DNA of 64,000 bases, from NCBI GenBank assembly GCA_003153555.1, contig PLZS01000060.1, forward strand, positions 62,001 to 126,000. Direction: 5' to 3'. The translations under genes were made by a program, and so were the position numbers. Shown here one piece after another: positions 1 through 8,189 of the stretch (positions within the stretch are counted from its first letter, which is position 1; each line of letters begins with the position of its first letter). This DNA is from Candidatus Melainabacteria bacterium. GTDB lineage: Bacteria > Cyanobacteriota > Vampirovibrionia > Obscuribacterales > Obscuribacteraceae. The notes beneath the pieces are model-generated. The model was not told where the DNA came from. It worked only from the letters and a program-made list of their open reading frames with translations, and ran no database searches.

Positions 1-544
1 GGGCTGTTGTTGTGCCCCAGTCCTGCAGCGCGATCTTATAAGGCAAATCTGGCTCGGCATTGAGTTTAGACAAATAATGTATAGCTTTTGCGGAGATGAG
101 AACCCCCGGTTGGGCGCGATCGGGTACAGAGTAGCCTTGTGGCGAAGTGCTGAGCAGACAACCTTCAACGACAGCAAATCTTTCAACGTCGCCTAGCCAT
201 TGGTTTGTGGCACTTGGTTGGACAAAGTCGCTAAAATTCGCTGGCTGATCAAACAGCCTGATTAGTCCGTAATGGTTAACCGCGAGGATTTTTCCTTCGA
301 GCTCTAAAAACGTGTGAAAGTCTAAGTCGAACTGGGATTCTTCGTCCTGGTGCGGAAAGATCGTGTCTGCAAAGAGTGCTATGTGATCCAGATTTTTCGA
401 GCAAAATTGAATGTTTCGGCCGAGGTTGTTTATTAAAACTAAATCGAAGATATTTTCCAGTCTGCCGATGCCTGGTGTTTGGTGGTTCTGTACAGGCGAG
501 GATGCCGCCGTGGCAATTACATCATGGCTTACGCTTCCAATCAT
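1..544 (-). CDS. Partial protein of unknown function, cut by left edge
   Basis: An open frame of about 181 codons starts with ATG at 544-542 and runs without a stop off the left end, so its C-terminus is missing. The start sits one base after the stop of the upstream glycosyltransferase gene, which indicates the same operon and probably translational coupling. The visible product has hydrophobic/polar alternation (for example LVLINNLGRNIQF and LELEGKILAVNHYGLIRLF) suggestive of beta-strands, with no signal peptide or membrane segment. I do not recognise the family. By position it may act with the GT9 enzyme on a sugar or glycoconjugate, but that is inference only. Confidence 0.6.
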   Translation of the reverse strand, partial: MIGSVSHDVIATAASSPVQNHQTPGIGRLENIFDLVLINNLGRNIQFCSKNLDHIALFADTIFPHQDEESQFDLDFHTFLELEGKILAVNHYGLIRLFDQPANFSDFVQPSATNQWLGDVERFAVVEGCLLSTSPQGYSVPDRAQPGVLISAKAIHYLSKLNAEPDLPYKIALQDWGTTTA

Positions 545-545
545 G

Positions 546-1478
546 CTAACTGCCAAATGTGATTGGAAGATTCATTGTCACAAATTCAAATACTGTCCGG
601 GCATCAATGGAAGACATACAGCGTGTTTGATCGTCCAGAGAGCATCGCCAAACCTTTGGCGTCCACTCATTAAATTCGGTCACCTCGTTGTGCGCACATG
701 AGTTTGATTGATCAATGCATTCTTTCGGGCATGCTTTCGCAATGAGAGAGTGACAGTTGGGATAGTCGCGGATAAAAATAGGATCGCTGCGGAACAACAT
801 CGTGGTTTGTATCCCTTGATTAACTGAAAGGTGAGACAGCCCTGTGTCAACGCCGACAACCGCAGCTGAGCTACTGATCACGTCGATGGCATGGCCAATC
901 TGTGGAGTATCGATCCATTGTAATCCTGCCTCGCACAACTCATTAACGGCCGGGCAAGTATGAGGTTGTCCGATAACGACTACTGAGTATCCACGCTCTA
1001 TCAGGAGGCTTTCTAATTCGAGCCAATTTTGTTTTGGCCAATTTTTGTAATCCCCATCGCTTCCAGCGATGAAGATAATCGTCTTGGCGAAATTTTCTCT
1101 ATGAATCGAAGATAGAGGTGTCAACTTCTGCCAATCGACAAGCAATCCAAAGTCCCTGGCGATTGTTGTCAGGCAGTCATTGATCTTATAACCGGGGTAT
1201 GCGGCTTCGAATTCAGGTGATCCCCACCAATAATTCTTTTGTAGTGGATGATTACGCAAGTTCAAGTAGACGTCAGACGGGGCGAGACTCGACGCATCAA
1301 AATCTTTCTCTGACACTGTTCCAGCCAAGCCCTCGACTCGACTGGCAAGCTCAGCCTGGGAATCTGATCGCGCAATAAGATAGGTCTCGCCACCTTGTTC
1401 AATCAGAGTTTGCACCGCCTGCAGAGAGACGACTAAATCGCCAAGCCCCCATGATATCGGAGCGATGTAAGTAGCCAT
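546..1478 (-). CDS. Glycosyltransferase family 9 (heptosyltransferase-like)
   Basis: The 310-residue product resembles GT9 enzymes, which move heptose or related sugars from a nucleotide donor onto lipopolysaccharide or another acceptor at the inner membrane. The N-terminus carries an early GLGDLVVSLQAV segment in place of the usual glycine-rich acceptor-side loop. The second Rossmann half begins with IIFIAGSDGDYKNWP around residue 130, followed by VVVIGQP and then a donor-site-like DTPQIGHAIDVISSSAAVVG with GVDTGLSHLS, the GT9 signature around residues 200-220. It lies 12 bases after queD and directly before the partial gene at the left edge, all on the minus strand. The acceptor is unknown. 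Linkage to queuosine-type genes is unusual for this family. Confidence 0.75.
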   Translation of the reverse strand: MATYIAPISWGLGDLVVSLQAVQTLIEQGGETYLIARSDSQAELASRVEGLAGTVSEKDFDASSLAPSDVYLNLRNHPLQKNYWWGSPEFEAAYPGYKINDCLTTIARDFGLLVDWQKLTPLSSIHRENFAKTIIFIAGSDGDYKNWPKQNWLELESLLIERGYSVVVIGQPHTCPAVNELCEAGLQWIDTPQIGHAIDVISSSAAVVGVDTGLSHLSVNQGIQTTMLFRSDPIFIRDYPNCHSLIAKACPKECIDQSNSCAHNEVTEFNEWTPKVWRCSLDDQTRCMSSIDARTVFEFVTMNLPITFGS

Positions 1479-1490
1479 CGTCAGTCTCCG

Positions 1491-1946
1491 CTAGCGAACG
1501 GCAGCTTTTGTGAGTGCCTTTTCTGTCAGCTGCACTTCCGATTTTGCCCTGCTGTATGTGGCGAAACACGAGGCAGTTTCCCAGAGAGTCACTTTGGTGA
1601 CTGGGAACCCTGCGTTATGCACAAAATCAAAAATCAACTTGGCAATGCTTTCTGCGGTTGGATTGACATCCATTACGTAAACAGGTTCGTTTATTTCACG
1701 CAGCGTTGGCAGCAGGGGATCTTCTTTGTTTAGGAGCATGCGATGATCGAGGTTGTCATCTATCCATTTTGAGACGACTGTCTTAATATTCGAAAAGTCA
1801 GTCACCATGCCGAGTTCATCAAGCTGGTCTGACTCTATCGTGATCACTGCTAGCCCGTTGTGCCCATGCAAGTTTTTGCATTTACCATTGTAATTCAACA
1901 AACGGTGCCCATAACAAAACGGAATTTCGCGCGTTACTTGGTACAT
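1491..1946 (-). CDS. queD: 6-carboxytetrahydropterin synthase QueD
   Basis: The 151-residue protein matches the short QueD/PTPS family. QueD converts dihydroneopterin triphosphate to 6-carboxy-5,6,7,8-tetrahydropterin, the second step in making the 7-deazaguanine base of queuosine. Zinc-ligand histidines appear in CYGHRL near residue 12 and HGHNG near residue 28, and the catalytic-type cysteine in GKCKNLHGH. A later LDHRMLL and PTAESIAKLI are family features. The start overlaps the end of queC by 13 bases, so the two are translationally coupled. QueE and QueF are not in the window. Confidence 0.85.
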   Translation of the reverse strand: MYQVTREIPFCYGHRLLNYNGKCKNLHGHNGLAVITIESDQLDELGMVTDFSNIKTVVSKWIDDNLDHRMLLNKEDPLLPTLREINEPVYVMDVNPTAESIAKLIFDFVHNAGFPVTKVTLWETASCFATYSRAKSEVQLTEKALTKAAVR

Positions 1947-2704
1947 AATTTGCTCGCTCTTGGTGTTGGTGGATGACTAGAAGCATACTCGGTTTTATCT
2001 ACGAGACCCGCGCATTCGAAGGCTGTATAACGCTCATGGCACTTATTGCAAGCACCGCAATGTATGTGCCCAGTTTCTTTATGAACGGGTTTAATGCAGG
2101 AAAAGGACAAGTGGACGGGCATGTTTTGCCCGATCTGCAGAACATCTTCTTTATGCATTTTGCCAAAGGGACTCACTAATTTAAGCGGATGATCGAGTCC
2201 TTCGGACAGGGCTTTTTCTAAATTTGAGAAAAAGGAGTCTGTGGCATCTGGAAATGGATTCGTTGACAAGGTTCCAAGAGCAATCATAGAAACACCGTTT
2301 AGTGCAGACCACAAAGCTGCTTTAGTTAGGAGCAGCAAATTCCGACCCGGCAGGTATACGGCTGCGTCGGCAGTAGAGGCGTCAGGAACCGAAATTCCAT
2401 TAAGGCTCCAGTGATCCGGGTAAACATCGGCGACGGACTGATCGAGTATGGTCAAGCCAGCTAATCGTGGATTCTTTACAGACTCCAAATAGTTTCGCAA
2501 GTGGCTTAATTCGACACTTTCCCATTTCAGTCCAAAGCGTACGTAAAGTGGGAAAACCCTTTTAAACTGTTTGGTTAAAGCTACGGACAGAATTGCACTC
2601 TCCACCCCACCGCTGCATAAAATGGCAATCGGTGAGGACAAGAACTCTGCACTGTCGATTTCCTCTGGAAAGTAAAGAGTCTTTTCGAGGTTGACTTCAG
2701 GCAC
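1934..2704 (-). CDS. queC: 7-cyano-7-deazaguanine synthase, QueC-like, with altered PP-loop
   Basis: The 256-residue protein is a QueC-family ATP-dependent ligase that would convert 7-carboxy-7-deazaguanine to preQ0 in the cytoplasm. The PP-loop ATP site reads CSGGVESAI around residue 31, with glutamate where the usual SGGxDS has aspartate. The LPGRNLLLLTKAAL segment around residue 117 is conserved. Near the C-terminus the zinc site is seen as SCIKP followed by HCGACNKCHERYTAF. It is slightly longer than usual. It heads the minus-strand operon queC-queD-GT9 and is divergent from hemE with about 100 bp between. The D to E change may be tolerated or may signal a related substrate. Confidence 0.8.
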   Translation of the reverse strand: MPEVNLEKTLYFPEEIDSAEFLSSPIAILCSGGVESAILSVALTKQFKRVFPLYVRFGLKWESVELSHLRNYLESVKNPRLAGLTILDQSVADVYPDHWSLNGISVPDASTADAAVYLPGRNLLLLTKAALWSALNGVSMIALGTLSTNPFPDATDSFFSNLEKALSEGLDHPLKLVSPFGKMHKEDVLQIGQNMPVHLSFSCIKPVHKETGHIHCGACNKCHERYTAFECAGLVDKTEYASSHPPTPRASKLCTK

Positions 2705-2803
2705 TGCGACATCTCCGTTAGAAAGTTCAGATTATACAAGGTGGACATACATGATAGGATTGCCTCTTCAAATCCTGACGGGGTTGGGCACTAGCTCCTA
2801 TCA

Positions 2804-3895
2804 ATGCCAACTGAGCAGAAAAAATTGGCGACAGTGAATTGTTCATCTGATCTATCCGATGACCATCTTTTTGTGCGTACGTGCAAGCGTGAGCCTGCCG
2901 AGCGTACACCGATTTGGTTGATGCGTCAGGCGGGTCGCTTTCAACCTGAGTACAGAGCGATTCGTGAGAAAGTGAGTTTCCTAGAGCTATGCAAAACTTC
3001 GCAATTGGCTGCTGAAGTGACAGTGATGGCGGTCGACCAACTCAACGTTGACGCCGCTATTATTTTCGCGGACATTTTATTGCCACTGGAGCCGCTTGGT
3101 GTTGGTTTGGAGTTCGTCAAAGGCGACGGTCCTGTCATTAACAGACCGATCACATCGGCGGCCGATGTGGCGCGCTTAAAGCAGTTCGATGTGATCACCG
3201 AGCTGGGATATGTTCTTCAGTCGATTAAGTTAGTCGTCCAAGCTTTAAACCAACGTGTGCCATTGATTGGCTTTGCGGGCGCTCCTTTCACTCTTGCGTC
3301 ATACATGATTGAAGGAGGAAGTTCGCGCAATTTCGAAAAAACCAAGACATTCATGTATACGGAGAATGCTGCCTGGCATTCTTTAATGGAAGTGCTCAGC
3401 GATGTGACGGTGAGATATTTGAATGCGCAGATCGCAGCAGGGGCACAAGTTGTTCAGTTGTTTGATAGTTGGGTCGGTTGTCTTGGACCTGAAGATTACA
3501 GACAATTTGTTGCACCACATATGAAGGAAACAATTTCTGGTATCACCCCTGGTGTGCCTGTAATCCACTTCGGAACAGGAACAGCGACCTTGCTTCAATC
3601 AATGAAGGATTGTGGCGGCGACGTAATCGGCTTGGACTGGCGTGTTGAGCTGGATCAGGCTTGGGCGGAGCTTGGCGATCAAGTCGCTGTGCAAGGCAAT
3701 TTGGATCCGGTAGTGCTTTTGTCGGATACCGAGCAGATTAGATTGCAAACCGAGCGCATCCTTAGACAAGCGAAGGGAAGACCTGGACACATCTTTAACT
3801 TGGGGCACGGCATTCTTCCCTCAACGCCTGTGGCCAACGTCAAGTATTTGGTCGAACTGGTCAAGGAGCTGAGCACCTCAGCTAAACAAGGATAA
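2804..3895 (+). CDS. hemE: Uroporphyrinogen decarboxylase
   Basis: The 363-residue protein removes the four acetate carboxyl groups of uroporphyrinogen III to give coproporphyrinogen III in heme synthesis. The PIWLMRQAGRF signature is at residues 36-46. The aspartate of the substrate pocket lies in AIIFADILLPLEPLG, FAGAPFTLASYMIEGG is near residue 165, and GHIFNLGHGILP is near the end. The length fits the family with a somewhat long N-terminus of about 30 residues, so the ATG could be upstream of the true start; a GTG at 2834 is an alternative. The hemY gene follows after 12 bp, making a two-gene heme operon. No other heme genes are in the window. Confidence 0.93.
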   Translation: MPTEQKKLATVNCSSDLSDDHLFVRTCKREPAERTPIWLMRQAGRFQPEYRAIREKVSFLELCKTSQLAAEVTVMAVDQLNVDAAIIFADILLPLEPLGVGLEFVKGDGPVINRPITSAADVARLKQFDVITELGYVLQSIKLVVQALNQRVPLIGFAGAPFTLASYMIEGGSSRNFEKTKTFMYTENAAWHSLMEVLSDVTVRYLNAQIAAGAQVVQLFDSWVGCLGPEDYRQFVAPHMKETISGITPGVPVIHFGTGTATLLQSMKDCGGDVIGLDWRVELDQAWAELGDQVAVQGNLDPVVLLSDTEQIRLQTERILRQAKGRPGHIFNLGHGILPSTPVANVKYLVELVKELSTSAKQG

Positions 3896-3907
3896 CTCTG
3901 GACGCTA

Positions 3908-5308
3908 ATGAAGGTCGTAGTTGTAGGCGGTGGAATTTCAGGATTAACTGCAGCCTTTTCTCTTTTGAAAGCTGATCCAGATGCGGATGTGACGATTCTC
4001 GAGTCGACAGGCAGAATCGGAGGAGTTATTTCGACTCTGTTCGATGAAGACTGTGTAATCGAGGAAGGTCCGGATTCATTTTTGACCAGCAAACCTTGGG
4101 CAGTCAGTTTATGCGAAGAGTTGGGACTTTTGGATCAACTAATTGCCACTAATGACGCCAATCGTAGAGCGTTTATCGCAACTGACGGGCGCCTTCAGCC
4201 ACTTCCCGAAGGGTTTTTCCTGCTCGCGCCAACAAAAATCTGGCCCTTTATAGACTCTCCGATTTTGTCGGTGAGAGGAAAGATAGCCGCAGCTTTAGAG
4301 TCGCTCAAAGCCCCCATTCAGAGTTGCGAGGATGAAACACTCAAGGATTTTGTTGTTAGACGCTTTGGCGAAGAGTTGTTTGAGCGGATTGCTCAACCCA
4401 TGGTCGGCGGCATTTATACTGGAGACCCAGAAAAATTAAGTGCGGCAGCGACATTGCCACAGTTTGTCGAGATGGAGCAGAAATATGGCAGTGTTACGAG
4501 GGGCTTGCTGACCCATGGCCGCCTAAACAGTAAGGACAGTGGTGCCAGATATAGTGCCTTTGCCTCGATGAATTTGGGGCTCCAAGCGCTGGTCGAAAAC
4601 CTCGGAGATAAAATCGGGCGCGACAAGATTCAATTAAATTCCGGTTTGCGAACAATATCGACTTCTGCAGAGCGATGGAAATTGGTCACGTGTTCTGGTC
4701 AGTCACAAGAGGCAGACGTGGTTGTGCTTGCTGCTCCTGCCCAAAGCGTCAGTGGAATAATTAGCTCCTTGGACTCTAGTCTCTCCGCTAACCTTGCTAG
4801 CATTGAACACGCTTCTTCTGCGATCCTCAATTTGCTTTTCGATAAAAATGACATCACTCATCCCCTGGATGGATTTGGTTTCGTAGTACCTGAGCGTGAG
4901 CGCAAATCCATCATTGCCTGTAGTTTCAGCAGCACGAAGTTCAAGGGTCGAGCTCCAGCCAACAAAGTGCTCATGCGTGTGTTTTTGGGTGGCGCGCTTC
5001 ATCCAGATGTTTTTGCTCTCAGTGATGGACACTTGATCAAAGTTGCCTTAGAAGATCTGAGGACGTATTTGGGCATCACGAGTTATCCGCTCAAGATTTG
5101 GCTAAAGAGATGGCCAAATGCCATGCCTCAATATCACCTAGGGCATTTGGAATTAGTGCGCCAAATTAAGCAACGTTTTTTGAATCACCGTGGACTAATT
5201 TGGGCCGGCAGTGCACTGACCGGAGTCGGTATTCCCGATTGCGTTCGCGCCGGCTTTGAAGCTGCTCAATTAGTGAGGGTGTATCAGAGAGAATCGGTGA
5301 CAGACTAA
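3908..5308 (+). CDS. hemY: Protoporphyrinogen oxidase (HemY type)
   Basis: The 466-residue FAD enzyme oxidises protoporphyrinogen IX or, in lineages with the coproporphyrin branch, coproporphyrinogen III, using oxygen. The N-terminal dinucleotide fold is VVVVGGGISGLTAAFSLL (residues 3-20), followed by an acidic residue ending strand 2 (VTILEST) and the family motif EEGPDSFLTSKPW near residue 56. The C-terminal FAD-binding segment is GLIWAGSALTGVGIPDCVRAG near residue 430. It is placed directly after hemE, consistent with sequential steps. An oxygen-dependent enzyme here implies at least microaerobic heme synthesis. Confidence 0.92.
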   Translation: MKVVVVGGGISGLTAAFSLLKADPDADVTILESTGRIGGVISTLFDEDCVIEEGPDSFLTSKPWAVSLCEELGLLDQLIATNDANRRAFIATDGRLQPLPEGFFLLAPTKIWPFIDSPILSVRGKIAAALESLKAPIQSCEDETLKDFVVRRFGEELFERIAQPMVGGIYTGDPEKLSAAATLPQFVEMEQKYGSVTRGLLTHGRLNSKDSGARYSAFASMNLGLQALVENLGDKIGRDKIQLNSGLRTISTSAERWKLVTCSGQSQEADVVVLAAPAQSVSGIISSLDSSLSANLASIEHASSAILNLLFDKNDITHPLDGFGFVVPERERKSIIACSFSSTKFKGRAPANKVLMRVFLGGALHPDVFALSDGHLIKVALEDLRTYLGITSYPLKIWLKRWPNAMPQYHLGHLELVRQIKQRFLNHRGLIWAGSALTGVGIPDCVRAGFEAAQLVRVYQRESVTD

Positions 5309-5351
5309 TAGTGTATATTTATTCGCTCTGACTTCTCGTCTAGAGGAACAT

Positions 5352-5584
5352 ATGCCGAGAGATTTGCCTGTTGGGAATGGCACGGTGCTGGTCAACTTTG
5401 ATGCCAGCTACAACATGCGTGACATTTACTTTCTGCACTCCCGTCGGGTGTTTTGGCTGAACAGGTCGATCCCTATAACAATGATCCAATTTCTGTTTCG
5501 CCGTTGACGTGGAGTCACGCATCTTTTGTGATGTGTGTGATTGAGTATTTAGAAGCTCGCAGCCAGTTGATGAAGAGTAACTGA
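5352..5584 (+). pseudogene. GH15 glucoamylase remnant: both gene ends joined by an internal deletion
   Basis: A ribosome site (AGAGGAA, 5341-5347 region) precedes ATG at 5352, and the first 28 codons read MPRDLPVGNGTVLVNFDASY followed by NMRDIYF, the N-terminus characteristic of bacterial GH15 glucoamylase-like proteins. The next codons are out of frame. In the frame ending at TGA 5582-5584, about 49 codons read LPSGVLAEQVDPYNNDPISV, then SPLTWSHASFVMCVIEYL, which is the family's C-terminal end. A normal GH15 protein has roughly 600-650 residues, so about 550 codons are missing. The join lies near 5431-5440 and is also frame-shifted. The remnant shows that this lineage once encoded a glucoamylase here, next to hemY. 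Confidence 0.75.
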
Positions 5585-5635
5585 GAAAGAACAAAGATTT
5601 TGAGTGAATTTTGAGTAGATTAGGAGCACCGTAAC

Positions 5636-6655
5636 ATTAGCACCAAATCCGGCATCGCCAAAGTTTTCGTGCGTTGTAATTTGTGCAACGCAGACGATTG
5701 CAAGCTTCTAACGACGGGGCGAGAACACGAATACGACAATACAACCGATGATCTGTTCCGCGTAGTTCAATGTAACTGCTGTGGGTTGATATATTTAAAC
5801 CCTCGCCCGGATATCTCGGAGTTGTCGGTAATCTATCCACAGAATTACTATTCGTATAATCAGAAAAAGCTGAGAGACGAAGCTAATCCTAATTCCATTT
5901 TGCATAAGTTGCGCTACAAGGGCTTCCAGGCGAAAATTAGTAAGTCGCTTTCTCTATGCAATTTAAAAGACAGAACCTGTGCCATCTTGGATGTTGGTTG
6001 TGGTGACGGACATACATTAGATTTATATGCTAGAGAGGCGGGCGTTAAGACGTATGGTGTCGACTTTAATCTGGCTGCCCTCAACCTCGCTCGAGAGAAC
6101 GGGCATATGGTCTATTCGGGCTCATTTGAAGAAGCTGATTTGCCCATCGATTATTTTGATCTCGTCACGGCCACACATGTGATTGAGCACGTTGCCGACC
6201 CGCGCCAATTTTTGAGGAAAACGCATTTGGTGCTCCGCACAGATGGAATTTTGTGGCTGGAAACGCCGAATATAGGATCGCGCGATGCGCACTGGTTTCG
6301 CCAAAAGCATTGGGGCGCATATCACTTTCCCCGGCATTGGTTTTTCTTCTCCCGCGATACTTTGATTAAATTAGCTGCTGATGTGGGTTTTGAGCCGATC
6401 TTTATTGATTTTGCACCGAATGCTATCTTCTGGTTTTGGACGATGCACTCGATTCTATTGGAGAAGTACCCCCATTCCCGTAAAATAGCTGACGCTCTTT
6501 TACCACCAGTTGATTTCCAGCGCGACACCTTTGCAAACTTTTTGCGAATCTGCATGTTCTGCGCATTGGACGTGGTAATCAAACGATTCACGGGTGAAAC
6601 ATCCAATATGGTGATTGCTTTTCGAAAACTTAAAAATGATCGCTTGAACAACTAG
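5636..6655 (+). CDS. Zinc-finger plus SAM-dependent methyltransferase, probable ATT start
   Basis: A class I methyltransferase with an N-terminal zinc-finger-like segment (CNLC and CNCC pairs), then LNPRPDISEL, a SAM-binding loop AILDVGCGDGHTLDLY near residue 120, and a post-loop THVIEHVADP. A C-terminal HWGAYHFPRHWFFFS block is shared with the paralogue at 10959-11972. The first conventional in-frame start, GTG 5669, would cut off residues KSGIAKVFV that match KIGIKKVEV of the paralogue. No ATG, GTG or TTG lies between that GTG and the in-frame stop at 5621. ATT at 5636 has AGGAG at 5622-5626, nine bases upstream, so I place the start there. Such enzymes often act on sugars or lipids in cell-surface clusters; the substrate is unknown. 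Confidence 0.75.
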   Translation: MSTKSGIAKVFVRCNLCNADDCKLLTTGREHEYDNTTDDLFRVVQCNCCGLIYLNPRPDISELSVIYPQNYYSYNQKKLRDEANPNSILHKLRYKGFQAKISKSLSLCNLKDRTCAILDVGCGDGHTLDLYAREAGVKTYGVDFNLAALNLARENGHMVYSGSFEEADLPIDYFDLVTATHVIEHVADPRQFLRKTHLVLRTDGILWLETPNIGSRDAHWFRQKHWGAYHFPRHWFFFSRDTLIKLAADVGFEPIFIDFAPNAIFWFWTMHSILLEKYPHSRKIADALLPPVDFQRDTFANFLRICMFCALDVVIKRFTGETSNMVIAFRKLKNDRLNN

Positions 6656-6748
6656 CTCCATTCAGCGAAAATGAACCTGCTCGCGCTGAGAGATAATTGA
6701 TATGCACGCCTAAATGAATATCAATGCTACTTCAATAATCCTGATCGA

Positions 6749-7423
6749 TTACCTGCGTCGGCGCCATTTCCAAAGCCGCCTCAAGGTCCAGTAGGTCCCT
6801 GCCAGCGGGCGGAGTTTCGACTGCCCAGTTCTCTCAAAATACTCAATGCCGATTTCCTTGTACTTGTATCCCTCAGACACAGGTCCAACTAACAGCTCTA
6901 CTGGTAATGCCATGCCATTGACGTCGAAGGCAAAAGATTCAATTAAACTCTTGCGATATGCGCGCATGCCGGTGTGCACATCAGTTGTTTTAACACCGCA
7001 TACAATACCAGCTAGTTTAGCGAAAATCAGATTGGCCAGGTAATTTGACAGTGGCATCGCTGGTGGACGTGAGATAAGTCTGGAAGCAGAGACAAGATCG
7101 TAACCGGCTTCTATTTCCTTGACGAGTCTAGTGATCGCTTGAGCTGGATAGGTGTTATCGCAATCCATTGTTACTACTACGTCTCCGGTGGCATTTTTAA
7201 GTGCCATTCCTAAGGCTGGACCGTATCCTTGAGCAGGGAGCTGACGAATGACACGGCAGCCAATTTGGCTGGCGATTTCGGCAGTTCGGTCGCTGCTACT
7301 GTCAACAATGAGGATTTCGCTCTTCTCGACAACCTGGCGTATTTGCTCTACCACCGAACGAATAGAGCCTTCTTCGTTTAGAGTAATCATCACCACAGAT
7401 AGTGCGAATTCAGAGTCCGACAT
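6749..7423 (-). CDS. Glycosyltransferase family 2 (dolichyl-phosphate mannosyltransferase-like)
   Basis: The 224-residue protein has the GT2 GT-A fold: SVVMITLNEEGSIRSVV at residues 9-25, then EILIVDSSSDRTAEIA, and the metal-binding DXD-type motif DCDNTYPA near residue 86. Further DVHTGMRAYRKSLIESF resembles polyprenyl-phosphate glycosyltransferases of the DPM1/YfdH type. It lacks the C-terminal membrane helices found in some members. It is convergent with the methyltransferase and divergent from the TPR gene at 7521. The likely job is to make a lipid-linked sugar or extend a surface glycan. Confidence 0.8.
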   Translation of the reverse strand: MSDSEFALSVVMITLNEEGSIRSVVEQIRQVVEKSEILIVDSSSDRTAEIASQIGCRVIRQLPAQGYGPALGMALKNATGDVVVTMDCDNTYPAQAITRLVKEIEAGYDLVSASRLISRPPAMPLSNYLANLIFAKLAGIVCGVKTTDVHTGMRAYRKSLIESFAFDVNGMALPVELLVGPVSEGYKYKEIGIEYFERTGQSKLRPLAGTYWTLRRLWKWRRRR

Positions 7424-7520
7424 TTAAACCAATATTTTTGTCAATTTCATCATATGTGAGATTTGGAAGTAAAATGATCTGAGCAGGGCTAGACAGGTTA
7501 GATAATTTGGCGGTACTGAC

Positions 7521-8189
7521 ATGACAATGAAGTGGGAGACACTTAGCAAGCAGGCTGAGACGTCATATCAGCAAGGTAATTTCGCCGATGCGGAGTCCAT
7601 GTGGCTGGCAGCTCTTGAAGAAACCAAGAACATGCCCAACGATGATCTGCGGGTCGCATTCACGGTTGATTGCCTGGCGGACATTATGACTCGGCAATCT
7701 AAAGTTGTCATAGCAGAACTTTTTTTCAAGCAGGCTGTCCATCTGAGAACGCAGGTTCTCGGTGCTGAGCATTTAGCAGTAGCTGCTAGTTTGAATAATC
7801 TAGCAAAGTTCTATTACTTGCAAGGTCGGTTCAATTTGGCGGAGCCACTAACACTTAGATTTGTTCAAATCTACGAGGATAAACTGGGTGACAATCATGC
7901 CGATGTCGCGACCGGCCTGCATAACCTCGCTACTCTTTATCATATGCAAGCCAAATATCGTGAAGCTGAGCCAGTTTACAAGAAAGCCCTGAAAATCCGG
8001 CAAAAGGCTCTCGGCGAGGACCATCCAGACACAATTAAATTGATGAGGAATTTGGCCAGCCTGATGCAGACAACCAGGCGAAATGCTGAAGCGGAAGACC
8101 TTAATGCTAAGGCTGTTGGTTTAATTTCAGGCAGTTGGAAGGCCCTTCCACCTCCTGAAGATGGAGAGCTCTTAATGCGCAAGGATTAA
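7521..8189 (+). CDS. Tetratricopeptide repeat protein, kinesin light chain type
   Basis: The 222-residue protein consists of about four TPR units of the roughly 42-residue kinesin-light-chain kind, seen in repeated phrases such as VAASLNNLAKFYYLQGRFNL, VATGLHNLATLYHMQAKYRE and TIKLMRNLASLMQTTRRNAE. There is no signal peptide or membrane segment, so it is probably a cytoplasmic protein-interaction scaffold. The last four bases overlap the end of the convergent epimerase gene. A related but distinct TPR gene lies at 38213. Confidence 0.8.
   Translation: MTMKWETLSKQAETSYQQGNFADAESMWLAALEETKNMPNDDLRVAFTVDCLADIMTRQSKVVIAELFFKQAVHLRTQVLGAEHLAVAASLNNLAKFYYLQGRFNLAEPLTLRFVQIYEDKLGDNHADVATGLHNLATLYHMQAKYREAEPVYKKALKIRQKALGEDHPDTIKLMRNLASLMQTTRRNAEAEDLNAKAVGLISGSWKALPPPEDGELLMRKD

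Noticed and set aside
5340-5594. 84-codon minus-strand frame over the GH15 remnant
   Set aside because: The plus-strand homology to both GH15 ends explains the stretch; the minus frame has no family features.
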